A DNA stretch of 64,000 bases from Mesomycoplasma ovipneumoniae ATCC 29419 (GCF_028885435.1 NZ_CP118522.1:992001-1056000), one strand, 5' to 3'; shown: positions 38,108 through 49,147, counted from the stretch's first letter. Translations and numbers: made by a program. The notes: generated by a model not told the origin, from the sequence alone.

Positions 38108-38929
38108 TTATTTTTTATCATTAAAATACAGTTTTTTTATCCTTACAAGTGATAATTTTATATGCTGGCAGCTTTTTTGATATTGTTTAAATACAATATC
38201 GAATCCATCCTTATCATCACAAACAAAATTCCAATAATCCCTACCAATAAGTAATTCTTCTTCTGCAAAAAACTGCTTCACTCTATCTTGTTTCCAAATA
38301 TTTCCTTCACCAAATGAATTATATGCAGTAGCTAAAAATATTTTTATTGTATCTTGGCTATTTTCTTCAAGTGAATTTTTAAGAATGAAATACTCTTGAA
38401 GTAAAGCTATTTTTTCTGTTTTAGCTTTTTTATTATCCAAATCTCCTCCTGCTTTTAATTCAATTAAAAAATGTTCTTTTGTATCCTTTTTATAAAAATA
38501 ATGATCTGTTACATGGTCTTTTTCAAAACTTCTTGTATCCTGTGGAATCATACAGTTAAAAGAATTGTAATCAGTAACTTTAGGTTTAGTATGTTTTTCA
38601 TAACCTGATATCATATAGTCAACATGTTGAGATTGCTGCGGTAATAAATATGATTTCACATTTTTTCTTACATCATAAGATAATTTAGCAATGTTATTTC
38701 CGATATTTTCTAATATTTTTCCAAATGAGCTGTCAAAACTTCTAACAAAAGCACTATAAAACATAAATTCTTCCCCTAATTCAGCTATAAAAGGATTGTT
38801 TTTTTCCCTATTAATAACTCCATCTGGGTCATCTAGTTCTTTTGTATATTTTTCTTCTAATCCAATAGAAAAACTTGAGATAGAACTTTCGACTATAGCT
38901 TCTATAGATTTTTGTTTTAATTTATCCAT
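38108..38929 (-). CDS. Type II restriction endonuclease (PD-(D/E)XK, possibly TdeIII-like)
   Basis: 273 aa. The segment HFLIELKAGGDLDNKKAKTEKIALLQEYFIL has the Glu-x-Lys of a PD-(D/E)XK nuclease and a following Lys-rich helix, as in several type II endonucleases. N-terminal IEAIVESSISSFSIGLEEKY recalls the TdeIII family, but I cannot confirm that or the target. Two Trp codons, both TGG, and none is UGA, which is unlike the surrounding genes. The start overlaps the upstream D12 methylase by 13 nt, the classical arrangement for a cognate pair. Confidence 0.75.
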   Translation of the reverse strand: MDKLKQKSIEAIVESSISSFSIGLEEKYTKELDDPDGVINREKNNPFIAELGEEFMFYSAFVRSFDSSFGKILENIGNNIAKLSYDVRKNVKSYLLPQQSQHVDYMISGYEKHTKPKVTDYNSFNCMIPQDTRSFEKDHVTDHYFYKKDTKEHFLIELKAGGDLDNKKAKTEKIALLQEYFILKNSLEENSQDTIKIFLATAYNSFGEGNIWKQDRVKQFFAEEELLIGRDYWNFVCDDKDGFDIVFKQYQKSCQHIKLSLVRIKKLYFNDKK

Positions 38930-40062
38930 TGTTTATTCCCTTTATTGTAAATATCGTAATTTGTTATTAACAAATGTTCTGCTCTCTTATCGTTTCTATT
39001 CTGAAAACTTACAACATATTTTTTATCAAAAGTTTTGATATTAAATTCTTTATATAGATTAAAAATGAAATCTGTATTTTTTATAACTAACATAAACTTA
39101 GCTCTAGTATTTTTACAAAAATTAGCTAATCTTATATGATCCTCATTTGAAAATTCATTATTAGCATAAGTTGAAAACGAAGAATCATACGGTGGGTCTA
39201 AAAATATAAAATCATTCTCATCTAATTCCACTTTATCAAAAAAATCTGCAAAATCTAGGGAATAAATTTCAGTTTTACCTAACTTATTTTGCATTTCAAA
39301 ACTCTCTATATATTCAATTTTATTTGTTAAATATTTGTTGTTATAACTACTCCCACCATATGGAACATTGAAACCACCATTCCTATTGTATCTGAACATA
39401 GATGAGTAACAATATTCTCTAATAAAATAATAAATTGAACTAATAAAATGTTCGTTCAACTTTAACTTATCAAAATTATTGTACAAAAATCTAAAATAAG
39501 TATATATTCCACTTTTAAATCCCGTTTCTATGTTCAATTTAATATCATCTATTGAAAGTTCGCCTTTGTCCTTTTCTATTTTTTTCATTCTCTTTAATTT
39601 TTTAAAAAGGTTATTTTCAAACTCTAATAATATTCTTTTTTCATCAATAATAAATTCATCATTTAATATACCATTAAATTTTTCAGCATTGTTTATAATA
39701 AATCTTTGTATGTTTATCTTAAGCTGTGCATCTGAAATTCTATTAAGTTTATATTCATTATATAAATCTGATAATTTATATATATAATCTTCACTGATTT
39801 TTTCTAAAATTTTCCAACATTTATCTATCTCTTTTATTGCGTAAAAAAATATATTGTTTTTTGATTGAATTGATTTATATAAATTTATTAACTCATTAGA
39901 CTTATCATTTATATAATATTCTTTTATATTATCAACTGCAAAATAAACTGCTCCACCACCGACAAATGGTTCATAAAATCTATTGATATTTTTTGCAAGA
40001 TTCTCTAAAATTATTTTCAGTTCTTCGGTTTTACCACCCGGTCATTTTATAAAAGGCTTCAT
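38917..40062 (-). CDS. D12-class DNA N6-adenine methyltransferase
   Basis: 381 aa. N-terminal PFIKWPGGKTEEL (AdoMet-binding; usually K-W-A/P-G-G-K) and RFYEPFVGGGAVYFA, then the catalytic DPPYDSSFSTYANNEFSNEDHIRLA and a late VVSFQNRNDKRAEHLLITNY. These place it in the Dam/DpnM-like D12 class, which methylates adenine in short palindromes. Trp codons are one UGA (in KWPGG) and two TGG. ATG at 40062 follows AAGGAGA. It probably protects against the overlapping endonuclease. A MITE copy lies directly upstream with its promoter reading into this operon. Confidence 0.9.
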
Positions 40063-40125
40063 ACTAATTATTCTCCTTATAAATCTGTGCTACATCTTAA
40101 ACCACCGAAGAATAAATCGGTAGTT

Positions 40126-40702
40126 ACTAAGTTTCCCAGTTTGACGAGATAATCTTAGCAAGTGTCCGGTTTTGGGCACTTTTTAAAGATTTTTGACAAA
40201 AGTTAATTACCTATTTTAAAACAATGGCAAAAATCAATTTATAACTAAAATATCAAAAATCATAAAAAAATACAACTACTATTTAAACTCAATACAAATA
40301 GAAAACTTGTTTTTATTTACAGCGAGCCTAAAAAACATATGAAGTTTTGAAAGAGCAATAATTAAAAGCCTTAAATTTATAGATTTCTAAACGGTTAAAT
40401 TTGAGGCATTCCATCATATTTAAAAATATAATGGATAATTCGCATTTTCTGATTTTTTATAGCAAAAACATTCTTAATTCCCCCTTAATTCTAATCTCAA
40501 AATTTATTAATTATTCTTAGTGATGGTTATTATAACATAATTTTATTTTTGACCAAACATTTTTTTTTTTTTTTTGCAAAAGGTTGATTTTAAGATAATA
40601 AAAATTAAGGTTTTAAAGTCAAAAATACCTGTAAATCCGGGTATTTTTTCATATTTATATTCGCTAAAAAGTGAATTGTCCATCAAACTGTCAAACTCAG
40701 GT
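40126..40702 (-). repeat. MITE-like element, copy 4, upstream of the methylase operon
   Basis: Left end CTAAGTTTCCCAGTTTGACGAG and right end CCATCAAACTGTCAAACTCAGG (inverted repeats of each other). It contains the hairpin AAGTGTCC...GGGCACTT, the three internal stems, a run of 16 T and an extended -10 (TATTATAACATAA on the + strand). The predicted promoter faces left, towards the methylase start at 40062. Confidence 0.85.
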
Positions 40703-40835
40703 GTGTGATTTTTACTTTGATATTTTAGTAAATCAGTAAAAAAATTGTAATTAACTTTTGGTAAAAAAATTAAAAAAGCACTTAAAAACAGAGGCTTTTT
40801 TAAAATTATCTCAACAAACTGGGAAACTCAAGGAT
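40703..40835 (+). repeat. Short MITE-related repeat
   Basis: GATTTTTACTTTGATATTTTAGTAAATCAG-like start, AATTGTAATTAACTTTTGG, degraded hairpin, and end CAAACTGGGAAACTCA, adjoining copy 4 head to tail. No coding frame. Confidence 0.7.
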
Positions 40836-40849
40836 TAGACAGGAACTTC

Positions 40850-41095
40850 ATATTAATTATAGCATTAAAAAATATAACTATATATAACAAAAAGTGATAG
40901 ACAAGCATTTATAAATAGATAATGTTTTAAGTATTTTCACAAATTTAAATTAAATATATTGGATACATTGAAATAAAAAGGTGGAAATCCACTTAAATTC
41001 TTCAAACTATTACTAAGCATAAGTTTATTTATGTTAAAATTATTTTGAAATAAAAAGGTGGAAATCCACCTAAATTCTTCAAGTGAGGTAGCAAA
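40850..41095 (+). promoter_or_regulatory. Upstream region of the ATPase with two inverted-repeat boxes
   Basis: Two near-identical boxes GAAATAAAAAGGTGGAAATC (at about 40970 and 41047) each form the stem AGGTGGAAATCCACCT (GTGGAAATCCAC in the first), about 77 nt apart. The second sits between a -10-like TTAAAAT and the start codon, close to the ribosome-binding site GTGAGGTAGC. This looks like an operator or translational control site. The whole region is repeated at 51128-51370. Confidence 0.6.
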
Positions 41096-42391
41096 ATGAT
41101 AATAAAACGTGATTTTTATCTTAACCAAATAATTGATAAAAAAGAGAATGACAGAATCAAGATTATTACTGGCATAAGAAGATGCGGAAAATCATATTTA
41201 TTATTCAATTTATATCGTGATTACCTACTTAGCAGTGGGATTAAAGAAAATCAAATTATAACAATTGCTCTTGACCAAATTGATAATATTGAATACCGAA
41301 ATCCATTTAGATTACATCAATATATTAAGCAAAAAACAAAAAATATAAACAAAATGTACTACATTTTCATTGACGAAATTCAATTATCTGAAAATGTATC
41401 AAATCCCTATGTTGAGACTAATGAAAAAAATATAACCTTTGTAGATGTGCTTTTAAGTCTTATGAAACATAGTAACTTAGACATATATATTACTGGTAGT
41501 AACTCTAAAATGCTTTCATCAGATTTATTAACTCAATTCAGAGACCGCGGAGACCAAGTGCATGTAAATCCTTTATCTTTTGCTGAAGTTTATGAATTAT
41601 TTGATGACAAATCAGAAGCTTTTGAACATTATTTTGTATATGGTGGTATGCCACATATTTATAAATTGCAAAATGATGAACAAAAAAGTCATTATCTAAA
41701 GCAGTTATTCAAGCAAACATATATTAAAGACATTCTTGAGCGCAACAAAATACATAATGAGCAACAAATACTTGAAATCCTGCTTGACTTTACATCTTCA
41801 AATATTGGTTCTTTAACTAATCCCTCTAAGCTTGCAAATCGTTTTTTGTCAGAAAAACAAATACACATATCATCAAATACGATTTTTAAGTATCTTAAAT
41901 TTTTTGAAGAATCTTATATTATTCATTGCGCTTATCGCTACGATGTAAAGGGTTCTAAATATTTTTCAACCCCACTTAAATATTATTTTTCAGATATTGG
42001 TTTAAGAAATGCAAGATTAAATTTTCGCCAAATAGAAAACAGTCATATAATGGAAAATATAATCTACAACGATTTACTTCGAAGAGGATACAATATTGAC
42101 ATTGGTGTTGTAGAACATGAATTTAAAAATGGTTCAACAAGAAAAAAAATTCAGCTTGAAATAGATTTTGTTATAAATAAAGGCCACAAAAGATACTATA
42201 TTCAATCAGCACTTAATATTGACAATTTAGAAAAAAAAGAACAAGAAATAACCTCGCTTAAAAAAATAAATGATTCATTTAAAAAAATAGTTATAGTAAG
42301 AAACAAAATAATTCCAAAACACGATGAAAATGGTATTTTATACATTGGTTTAGAAGATTTTTTACTTAATGAATCAATAATAGACTTATAA
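41096..42391 (+). CDS. AAA ATPase with DUF4143 domain
   Basis: 431 aa. N-terminal AAA_14 domain with Walker A GIRRCGKSYLLFNLYRD, Walker B YYIFIDEIQL, sensor IYITGSNSKML and RFRDRG-type arginine (TQFRDRGDQ). The LSFAEVYELF and FEHYFVYGGMPHIYKL segments are typical of these ATPases. The C-terminal DUF4143 part includes FFEESYIIHCAYRYDVKG, YYFSDIGLRNARL, ENIIYNDLLRRGYNIDIGVV and a nuclease-like IQLEIDFVINKG. Function is unknown; such ATPases are common in bacterial accessory DNA. It has no Trp codon at all in 431 residues, so no UGA. Its 5' end is duplicated, truncated, at 51371. Confidence 0.9.
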   Translation: MIIKRDFYLNQIIDKKENDRIKIITGIRRCGKSYLLFNLYRDYLLSSGIKENQIITIALDQIDNIEYRNPFRLHQYIKQKTKNINKMYYIFIDEIQLSENVSNPYVETNEKNITFVDVLLSLMKHSNLDIYITGSNSKMLSSDLLTQFRDRGDQVHVNPLSFAEVYELFDDKSEAFEHYFVYGGMPHIYKLQNDEQKSHYLKQLFKQTYIKDILERNKIHNEQQILEILLDFTSSNIGSLTNPSKLANRFLSEKQIHISSNTIFKYLKFFEESYIIHCAYRYDVKGSKYFSTPLKYYFSDIGLRNARLNFRQIENSHIMENIIYNDLLRRGYNIDIGVVEHEFKNGSTRKKIQLEIDFVINKGHKRYYIQSALNIDNLEKKEQEITSLKKINDSFKKIVIVRNKIIPKHDENGILYIGLEDFLLNESIIDL

Positions 42392-42479
42392 TTTTTAAAT
42401 AACAACTTATTATTTAATAAATTTCTAAGGCAATCAAAATGCTTTGATACTTAGTGGTATTTTGATTTTTAATTTACTA

Positions 42480-42547
42480 AATATAAACTTTAATTCTCTA
42501 ATTATGCAGCATAAATTAATAACTTAACTATAATAAAATGATTATAT
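42480..42547 (+). repeat. 68-base direct repeat, left copy, flanking MITE copy 5
   Basis: Sequence from AATATAAACTTTAATTCTC to AAAATGATTATAT recurs at 43113-43181 with one inserted A and one substitution, exactly on either side of the MITE. It is much longer than a transposition target duplication. Confidence 0.85.
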
Positions 42548-43112
42548 CCCGAGTTTCCCAGTTTGGGGATATAATCTTAAAACAGGTCCGGTCTTGGGCA
42601 CTTTTTTAACTTTTTTGGCAAAAGTTAATTACATATTTTAAAACTCTGGTAAAAATCAATTTATTGATAAAATAACAAAAATCATAAAAAAATACAACCA
42701 CTATTTAAACTCAATGCAAATAGAAAACTCGTTTTTATTTGCAGCGAGCCTAAAAAACATATGAAGTTTTGAAAGAACAATAACCAAAAGCCCTAAATTT
42801 ATAGATTTCTAAACAGTCAAATTTAAGGCATTCCATCATATTTAAAAATATAATGGATAATTCGCGCTGTCTGATTTTTTTATGACAAAAACATAATTAA
42901 TTCCCCCTTAATTCAATATCCAAATTTATTAATTATTCTTAAGTGATAGTTATTATAACATAATTTTTTCTTAGACCAAGCATTTTTTTGTAAAATCTTA
43001 ATTTTAAAACAATAAAATTAAGATTTTAGGGTAAAAAACACGTATTTACGGGCATTCTTGCTATTTATATTCACTAAAAAGTGAATTTTTGCATCAAATT
43101 GGGAAACTCAGG
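42548..43112 (-). repeat. MITE-like element, copy 5
   Basis: Left end CCGAGTTTCCCAGTTTGGGG, right end GCATCAAATTGGGAAACTCAGG. Internal stems are as in other copies. The homopolymer beside the promoter is only 7 T. The predicted promoter reads left, facing the 3' end of the ATPase gene. Confidence 0.85.
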
Positions 43113-43181
43113 AATATAAACTTTAATTCTCTAATTATGCAAGCATAAATTAATAACTTAAGTATAATAAAATGATTATAT
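43113..43181 (+). repeat. 69-base direct repeat, right copy
   Basis: Second copy of the 42480-42547 sequence, continuous with the KilA-N fragment that follows. Confidence 0.85.
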
Positions 43182-43410
43182 AAGCTTAACAGATATTGCA
43201 AGGTATAAAAACAAAGATGATCCACGATTTGTTATTCAGAATTGGATGAGAAATAGAAATACACTAGAATTTATAGATTTGTGGGAGATATTAAATAATA
43301 AAAATTTTAACCGTGTGCAATTCGACACGTTTAAAATGGACGCGGGTCTAAATAGATTTACATCATCGCCACAAAGATGGATTGAAAATAAAAATGGGGA
43401 GTGTTCATAA
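43170..43410 (+). pseudogene. KilA-N domain fragment (N-terminal part)
   Basis: Frame NDYISLTDIARYKN...RFVIQNWMRNRNTLEFIDLWEIL...FNRVQFDTFKMDAGLNRFTSSPQRWIENKNG matches the first two thirds of the KilA-N DNA-binding domain, found in phage, viral and mobile-element proteins. In-frame stops (TAA TAA) lie directly upstream, so the start is lost. At the 3' end it runs into an IS-like terminus (GTGTTCATAATTTTGTG at 43400). All three Trp codons are TGG. The missing part of the domain appears, in a different fragment, at 51429. Confidence 0.8.
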
Positions 43411-43490
43411 TTTTGTGTTCTAAGTAAATCTGTTTTGATATTTTAGTAAATCAGTAAAAAATTGTAATTAACTTTTGCCAAAAAACCTAA
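43397..43490 (+). repeat. IS-like terminus joined to a truncated short repeat
   Basis: GGGGAGTGTTCATAATTTTG resembles the left terminus of the 140-1521 element. It is followed by the short MITE-related repeat (CAGTAAAAAATTGTAATTAAC), cut before its hairpin. It separates the KilA-N fragment from the next gene. Confidence 0.6.
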
Positions 43491-43570
43491 AGTTTATTTT
43501 TCACCTTTTTACAAAAAAGTAAAATGTGTTATATAATAAAAAAATATTGAATTCAATAAAAGAGTTAATT

Positions 43571-46500
43571 ATGAAATCTAAAATTACTAAATCTAGCTTA
43601 CTTTTATCTTCTTTTGTAACAGTTTTTGGTGTTGTAATCGCTTGTGGAACTACCCCTGAAATTAAAACACCAGCTAAACAAAACGAAAATGCAAAACCAC
43701 TGCCTAAGAAACCAAATTTAGATAACCAAAATAATTTATCTTCAGACAAAAAAGAAGAGCAAAATAATCAAGTTGAAGATAAAAAAAGTCAAGAAAATAA
43801 TCCGACCTTAAAAAACGATAACAAAGAAATTAAATCCAAACCAGAAGATCAAGTTAAAACTCCTGATCCTGCCTCATCAGATAATACAACTCAGGAAACA
43901 CCGGCAACTCCTGAAAATATTCAACCAACTTTGTTTCAAGAACAGCAAAAAAGTATTAAAAAAATTAACACATTTACTACACTAGCTTTTAGTTTAAAAT
44001 TGCATTTTGCACAACAAATTAATGAACAAACAAGTACTCAAGATCTTAAAAAAATAGAAGAAAAAGTTAGTAAACTTTCTAATTTATCAACAAAATTAAG
44101 TGATACTATTAAGTCAGCAGAAGCTATAAAATCAACACCAAAATACACTTCTACTACTAACAATGCTGATAAATTATTAGATATTACTCTTTTAAAAGCG
44201 CAGTCATTTTTCCATAATCAAGAACTAGTTTTTTCAAGTAATATTAGTGATTTGGAATTACAAATTAATGCAGTACAAAAAGAATTAACTGATGCACAAA
44301 AAGCTCTAAATGGAACAGCAACAGATGAACAAATTAGTCAAATTAAAACTGATTTAGAACAAGTAAATCCTTCATTTGATGAAGCAAAAATTAAACTTTA
44401 TAGACTTGAAGACAAATTAAATCCAGTAGCTTTTGATGTTGAAACTACAAAATTATTGACTAAAATTGGAAAAGAAGGTTATTCTTTTGAAATCAAAGAT
44501 ACAAAATTAGATAATTCCAACAATAATAAAATTAAAATCACTTATCAGGTAACTAATGGCCAAGGACATAGAACAAGAATTTCAAAATTACTTGATTTTA
44601 AAAAAGATAATACCTATACTTATGATATCGAAAGTAAGATATCAGCTTTAGATACAAAGTTTCAATATTTAGATGACTTATATGATTTTGATAAAATTGC
44701 TCTTCAACAAATTAACAAAGAACACGTTGGTCAACTTCAAGATATTATTAAGCAAAATTTTAGATCTAAAGGTAATAAAGTTGATCACATTTTTCAACAT
44801 GATTTGGCTCAAATTAGCTATGAAAATGAAAACTTTAGTGCAAAAGTTAACTTCTTAGCACTAGGAAAAATAGTAAAGCAAATTACACTCCAAACTAAAG
44901 ATAAAATAACTCTTCGATCTACTAGTATGACCAAGCTTGAAAGAGATAAAGCGGACTTGCAACTTTTAATTTCTAGCTATCTTACAAATGTAGAATGAAA
45001 TAAAGATAATTTAAGTGGTAGTGAACAAATTTTGAAGGATTTACAACCTATCAAACAAGGTGTTGATCATCATGGAATTCCTTCAATATTGGCAGAAAAG
45101 GAGTTAAATAATATTTATAAATGACCAAAAATAGGTAAATATTCACTTTTTGTTAAAGAAGTACTTGATCATTCAAATATTTATGATTCTAATCGCGGTG
45201 GGACAGCAAAATTAATTTTTGGAATCAAAAAAAATAATGAAGAACTACCTTTTCAAGATTGAGATTTAAAGATAACTGAAAGTGATTATAAAACTAAATA
45301 TGCTAAAAATATGTGATATTTTCGACCACTACGAAATAGTGACATTCCGCTACCTTCTAATTGAATAAGTCCTAACTTTGATGAAGCTCATAAACAATTA
45401 ATTGATAAAATTAATGCTTCTAATTTTGTTTTAAGAAAAACTCCTGGTGCTAAAGTGAACGGAAAAGAAACACTTTTTAGTGTTTTAAACCCTCAACAAT
45501 TAGTTAGCCAATTTCGAAAACAAGATGCTGGTAGTGCCCTACAATATTTATTAAAACTTAAAAATAATTACAATAACAACACTCAAAATGATTCATCAGA
45601 GTTTAAAAGAACATTAGATGAATCAAAAGATGCCACCGGAGGAGATGAATTTGATAAACAAAGTATTCAAGCTAAAATTGACAATTCAGCAAATGTTTTC
45701 GTAGTAAATACAAATAGCATAATTCCTAGTGGAGTAACAACTAATCAAAATAATATTTCTGATATTATTAATGACTATTTTATTGTATATTATGATGTAA
45801 AATCAGAGAGAACAGGCGAGCTAAAATTCAAAATTGGCTTTATTAATAAAAGTGATCCTAGCAAAGTTTATTCAAAATCAGAAGAAATTACACTTGTAAA
45901 TTTATCAAATGATTTTCAAAATAATATATATCCAGAATTGCTTATGAACAAAGTGAGTCTACAAGATTTTCAATATAATAATCAACAATTAACTTGAAAT
46001 AAACAAACTTTGACACTAAATAACTATTCAATTGACACTAAGGATATTACAATTCATGAACAAGTTCAGTATAATAACAATACTTATATTAATTTAAAAT
46101 ATACTTACCCTAACCAAAAAAAAGAAACAGAAAAAATAGTTGTTGGTAATAATTGATACAAGGTTGCTGGTTCAAATTCTGTTTCACTTGATGATATCAA
46201 AAATTCAAGCTTCAAATGAAGACATTCAGGTCTTAACACTTTAATAGTAGAAAATTATCAAGTTATTCGAAATCGACAAATTGAATTTAATGCTAAAGAT
46301 GCAATTTGATCGCAAGATGGAAAAGGTGCATCCTGAGTTTTAAAAGAAAAGTACCTTGAAAAAATGTTAGAAAATGCTCGAGATGTAAAACTAGATTTAA
46401 CAATTTATGGAAATGTTTTAATTCAAGATGATAATCGCTATAATAGATTCACTAAACCAGGAGATCCTACAATTCATGGCAGTGAAGCTAACTATAAGTT

Positions 46501-48073
46501 TCCTTCATTTACTATAAACTATTCAGAACTGAAAAGAAAGTCAGAACAAAATATTGAACTTGAACTACCAGAAAGATATAATAATACTAACGATGGCTCT
46601 ACACCACTTCCCAAATTAACATTATTATTAAATGTTACAAAAAAAATAGATGGATTGCACTTTAAATTAAGTTTGAAAGGTGAAGAATATAGCATTATTG
46701 TTGGTAATCCTGTCAATTATGTAAATACCACTCAAGGTTATGATCCTTTTAAAAATAATGATAAATTTGACAAAAATAAAGCTTTTATCCTGTGAGATAG
46801 AGGTGCAGGTGTAAATGTTATTTATGAGAATTATGAACAATATGAAGAGCATACTAGACGAACTAATTTATTCGATTATAAACAGATTTCATACACTCAA
46901 GAAAATGCACCAATTCCTTTTTATACCGATCCTAATGTTCGAAAAAATGTTTATTTTCCAAACCAAAACGTTCCCTATGAAATTCATAATGGTTATTTAC
47001 AAAACAATGATTATATAAATTATTCCACTATCAAATCAAATCCTCAATTTGAAAATAATTTCCAACGTGCACTTGCTTTTAGTTTTGGTTCTGCAACGAT
47101 GATTGGAAAAGTAAATAATGATGAAAATGACTGAAAATTCTACTTTATAACTAATAATCACGTAGAAAATGTCAAAAATTTTGACCAGCTAAATAACTCA
47201 ACAACTGGCTTACCAAACACTTATCGAAGATATAGTTACATTGTAAAACCTTCACTTAATTTTGAAAATAATGTTAATGCTGGATTTAGTTACTGAGGTG
47301 GCCTATTAAAAGGTCCAAATTCTTCAAATAATACAAAACCTAAACCAACACAAGGCCAAAAGCAAGAAGAAGACCCAAATTCTGGATTTCTACTTTCTCA
47401 AATTTGATCTGGATCAGATCAACAAAGTCGGGATGGAAAGGAACATAAAGGTCACAATATTGATGCTACTATTTTTGTGGTCGATGTTAAGCCGCTTTAT
47501 GATGAAGCACTTGCACAAGGAAAATATGAGTATGCCAACTGATTAAAATCATGACTAGCGCTTGAAAATATGAAATTTAATTTCAATGGTATGGATTATA
47601 ATATAAACCACCAGTCATTAATTTATGACTTTTCAATTGTTGGTTTTCCTTATGGAAAACAATCTGCATATGTTATTCACCGACCAGGTCTAAGCAATTA
47701 TAATGTAATGTTAAGACATCAAAATGGTTATGTGCCTACATATTTTGATGCCGGAAATTCAGGAACTGGAATTTTAAGTGCTGATAACAATTACATTTCA
47801 TTAATTAACTCCGGAACACCTCACAACAGTTTGCAAGGTTGAAATTATGCAACTCGCGGTTTTAACTATTTGGGTGTGAACTTCAATGGTGAACATCCAT
47901 TGGATTTAAAAAATACTAAATCATTTGCTGCTCAAATTTTAAGATGGCATCTACTTGCACCCGCCAGTGCAAATTCACCATGATTTTTTAATCCATTTAA
48001 AACAAACACAGAATAAATCAAAGTGTCAAAAAAGTGTATAAATTTATATACTTTTTTGAACTATTTAATATAA
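43571..48073 (+). CDS. Large lipoprotein with C-terminal DUF31 serine protease domain
   Basis: 1500 aa. Start ATG at 43571 after AAAGAG. Signal peptide with lipobox (FGVVIAC), a long Lys/Gln/Asn/Pro-rich linker, coiled-coil-like stretches (LELQINAVQKELTDAQKAL), and repeated modules of the type DFQYNNQQLTWN / SSFKWRHSGLN. The peptidase domain is C-terminal: His in KFYFITNNHVENV, Asp in HNIDATIFVVDV, Ser in FDAGNSGTGIL. It is thus a second MIP-like enzyme, but with a very long N-terminal part and no adjacent MIB. About 17 UGA-Trp codons are spread along it. The last ~16 residues (RINQSVKKVYKFIYFFDYLI) look unrelated, so the true end may lie earlier with a late frameshift. Confidence 0.88.
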
Positions 48074-48480
48074 AAATGCAGTTCAATCTGCATAACTTAG
48101 TACACAAATTTCAGACGTATTCGAAAAAAGGTGTGTAAAAATGAAACAATACAAATTCACAATTAAAGACAAATTTAAATACATTAAAATTGTAAGTTAG
48201 TAGAAAAAAATCAGGCAACTAGTTTTTTGTCAAGATTTTGAGTGCTGTGTTTTGTTAATTTTTTTACGGGAGTGTTCATAATAAAAAATATTTTTTTTAA
48301 CTAAACATAATTTAATAGAAAAAATCAAAGCAGGAGATGAAAAGTTTTTTAGGAAAAAGCTACGCAAACAAAATCTAACCTTATTAGTAAAAAAATAAGA
48401 AAACCTTCTAAATTTGCCAAGAGCAAATCACAACTTTAATAAACAAAATCAAGTCGCTAATTTTTTCAAGAATTTTTAAG
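48074..48480 (+). other. IS remnant region
   Basis: 48141-48200 is a 19-codon frame (MKQYKFTIKDKFKYIKIVS) that looks like the first codons of a transposase, preceded by GGTGTGTAAAA. It then joins directly to the ~90-bp tail sequence shared with 37677-37770, ending GTGTTCATAAT. This suggests an IS with its middle deleted. 48290-48480 has no gene I can support. Confidence 0.5.
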
Positions 48481-48905
48481 TCCTGAGTTTGACAGTTGGA
48501 TGGCAAAAAACACATTTTAGTGAATCTAAATATAAAAAACACCCGTAAATACGGGTTTTTTGACCCTAAAACATTAATTTTTATTAGTTTCTAATTAACC
48601 TTTTGAAAAAAAATGTTTGGTACAAGAAAAAATTATGTTATAATAACTCTCACTAAGAATGAATTAATAAATTTTGTATTGAATTAAGGGGGGGATTAGT
48701 TATGTTTTTGCCATAAAAAAATCAGAAAATGCGAATTTTCCATTATATTTTTAAATATGATGGGATGCCTTAAATTTAACCGTTTAGAAATCTTCAAATT
48801 TAAGGCTTTTAATTATTGTTCTTTCAAAACTTCATATATTTTTTTAGGCTCGCTGCAAATAAAAACGAGTTTTCTATTTGCATTCAGTTTAAATAGCAGT
48901 TGTAT
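48481..48905 (+). repeat. MITE-like element, copy 6 (3' truncated)
   Basis: Starts CCTGAGTTTGACAGTTGGATGG. Includes an 8-A run, TTGGTAC and TGTTATAATAA promoter, and the three stems, then breaks off after TTTAAATAGCAGTTGT. Promoter faces right, towards the second restriction operon's 3' side. Confidence 0.8.
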
Positions 48906-48965
48906 TTTTTCTTTCGTGATAGTTAGATTCAAAATTCAGTGTTTTTGTTTTGATAGTTATTTTTC

Positions 48966-49145
48966 CTGAGTTTGACAGTTTGATGGCGTTGCTAGTGATC
49001 CAAATATTTGAAATAGGATGATTTTTACTTTGATATTTTAGTAAATCAGTAAAAAAATTGTAATTAACTTTTGCCAAAAAATTAAAAAACCCCCTAAAAA
49101 CTGAGACTTTTTTGAGATCATCTCATCAAATTGGGAAACTCAGGA
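48966..49145 (+). repeat. Short MITE-related repeat with left terminal repeat
   Basis: Begins with the MITE end CCTGAGTTTGACAGTTTGATGG (48966), then CCAAATATTTGAAATAGG, ATTGTAATTAAC, a weak hairpin and the end CAAATTGGGAAACTCAGG. Because it has both terminal repeats it may be a short internal-deletion form of the MITE. Confidence 0.7.
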
Positions 49146-49147
49146 AA

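Noticed and set aside
38108..38929. Firm naming as a TdeIII (GGNCC) enzyme
   Set aside because: The partner is an adenine D12 methylase, whereas GGNCC systems normally use cytosine methylases, and I could not align the proteins. Left as possible only.
40970..41080. CRISPR-like pair of repeats upstream of the ATPase
   Set aside because: Only two repeats, palindromic and placed at a promoter; no cas genes. Operator-like sites are a better explanation.
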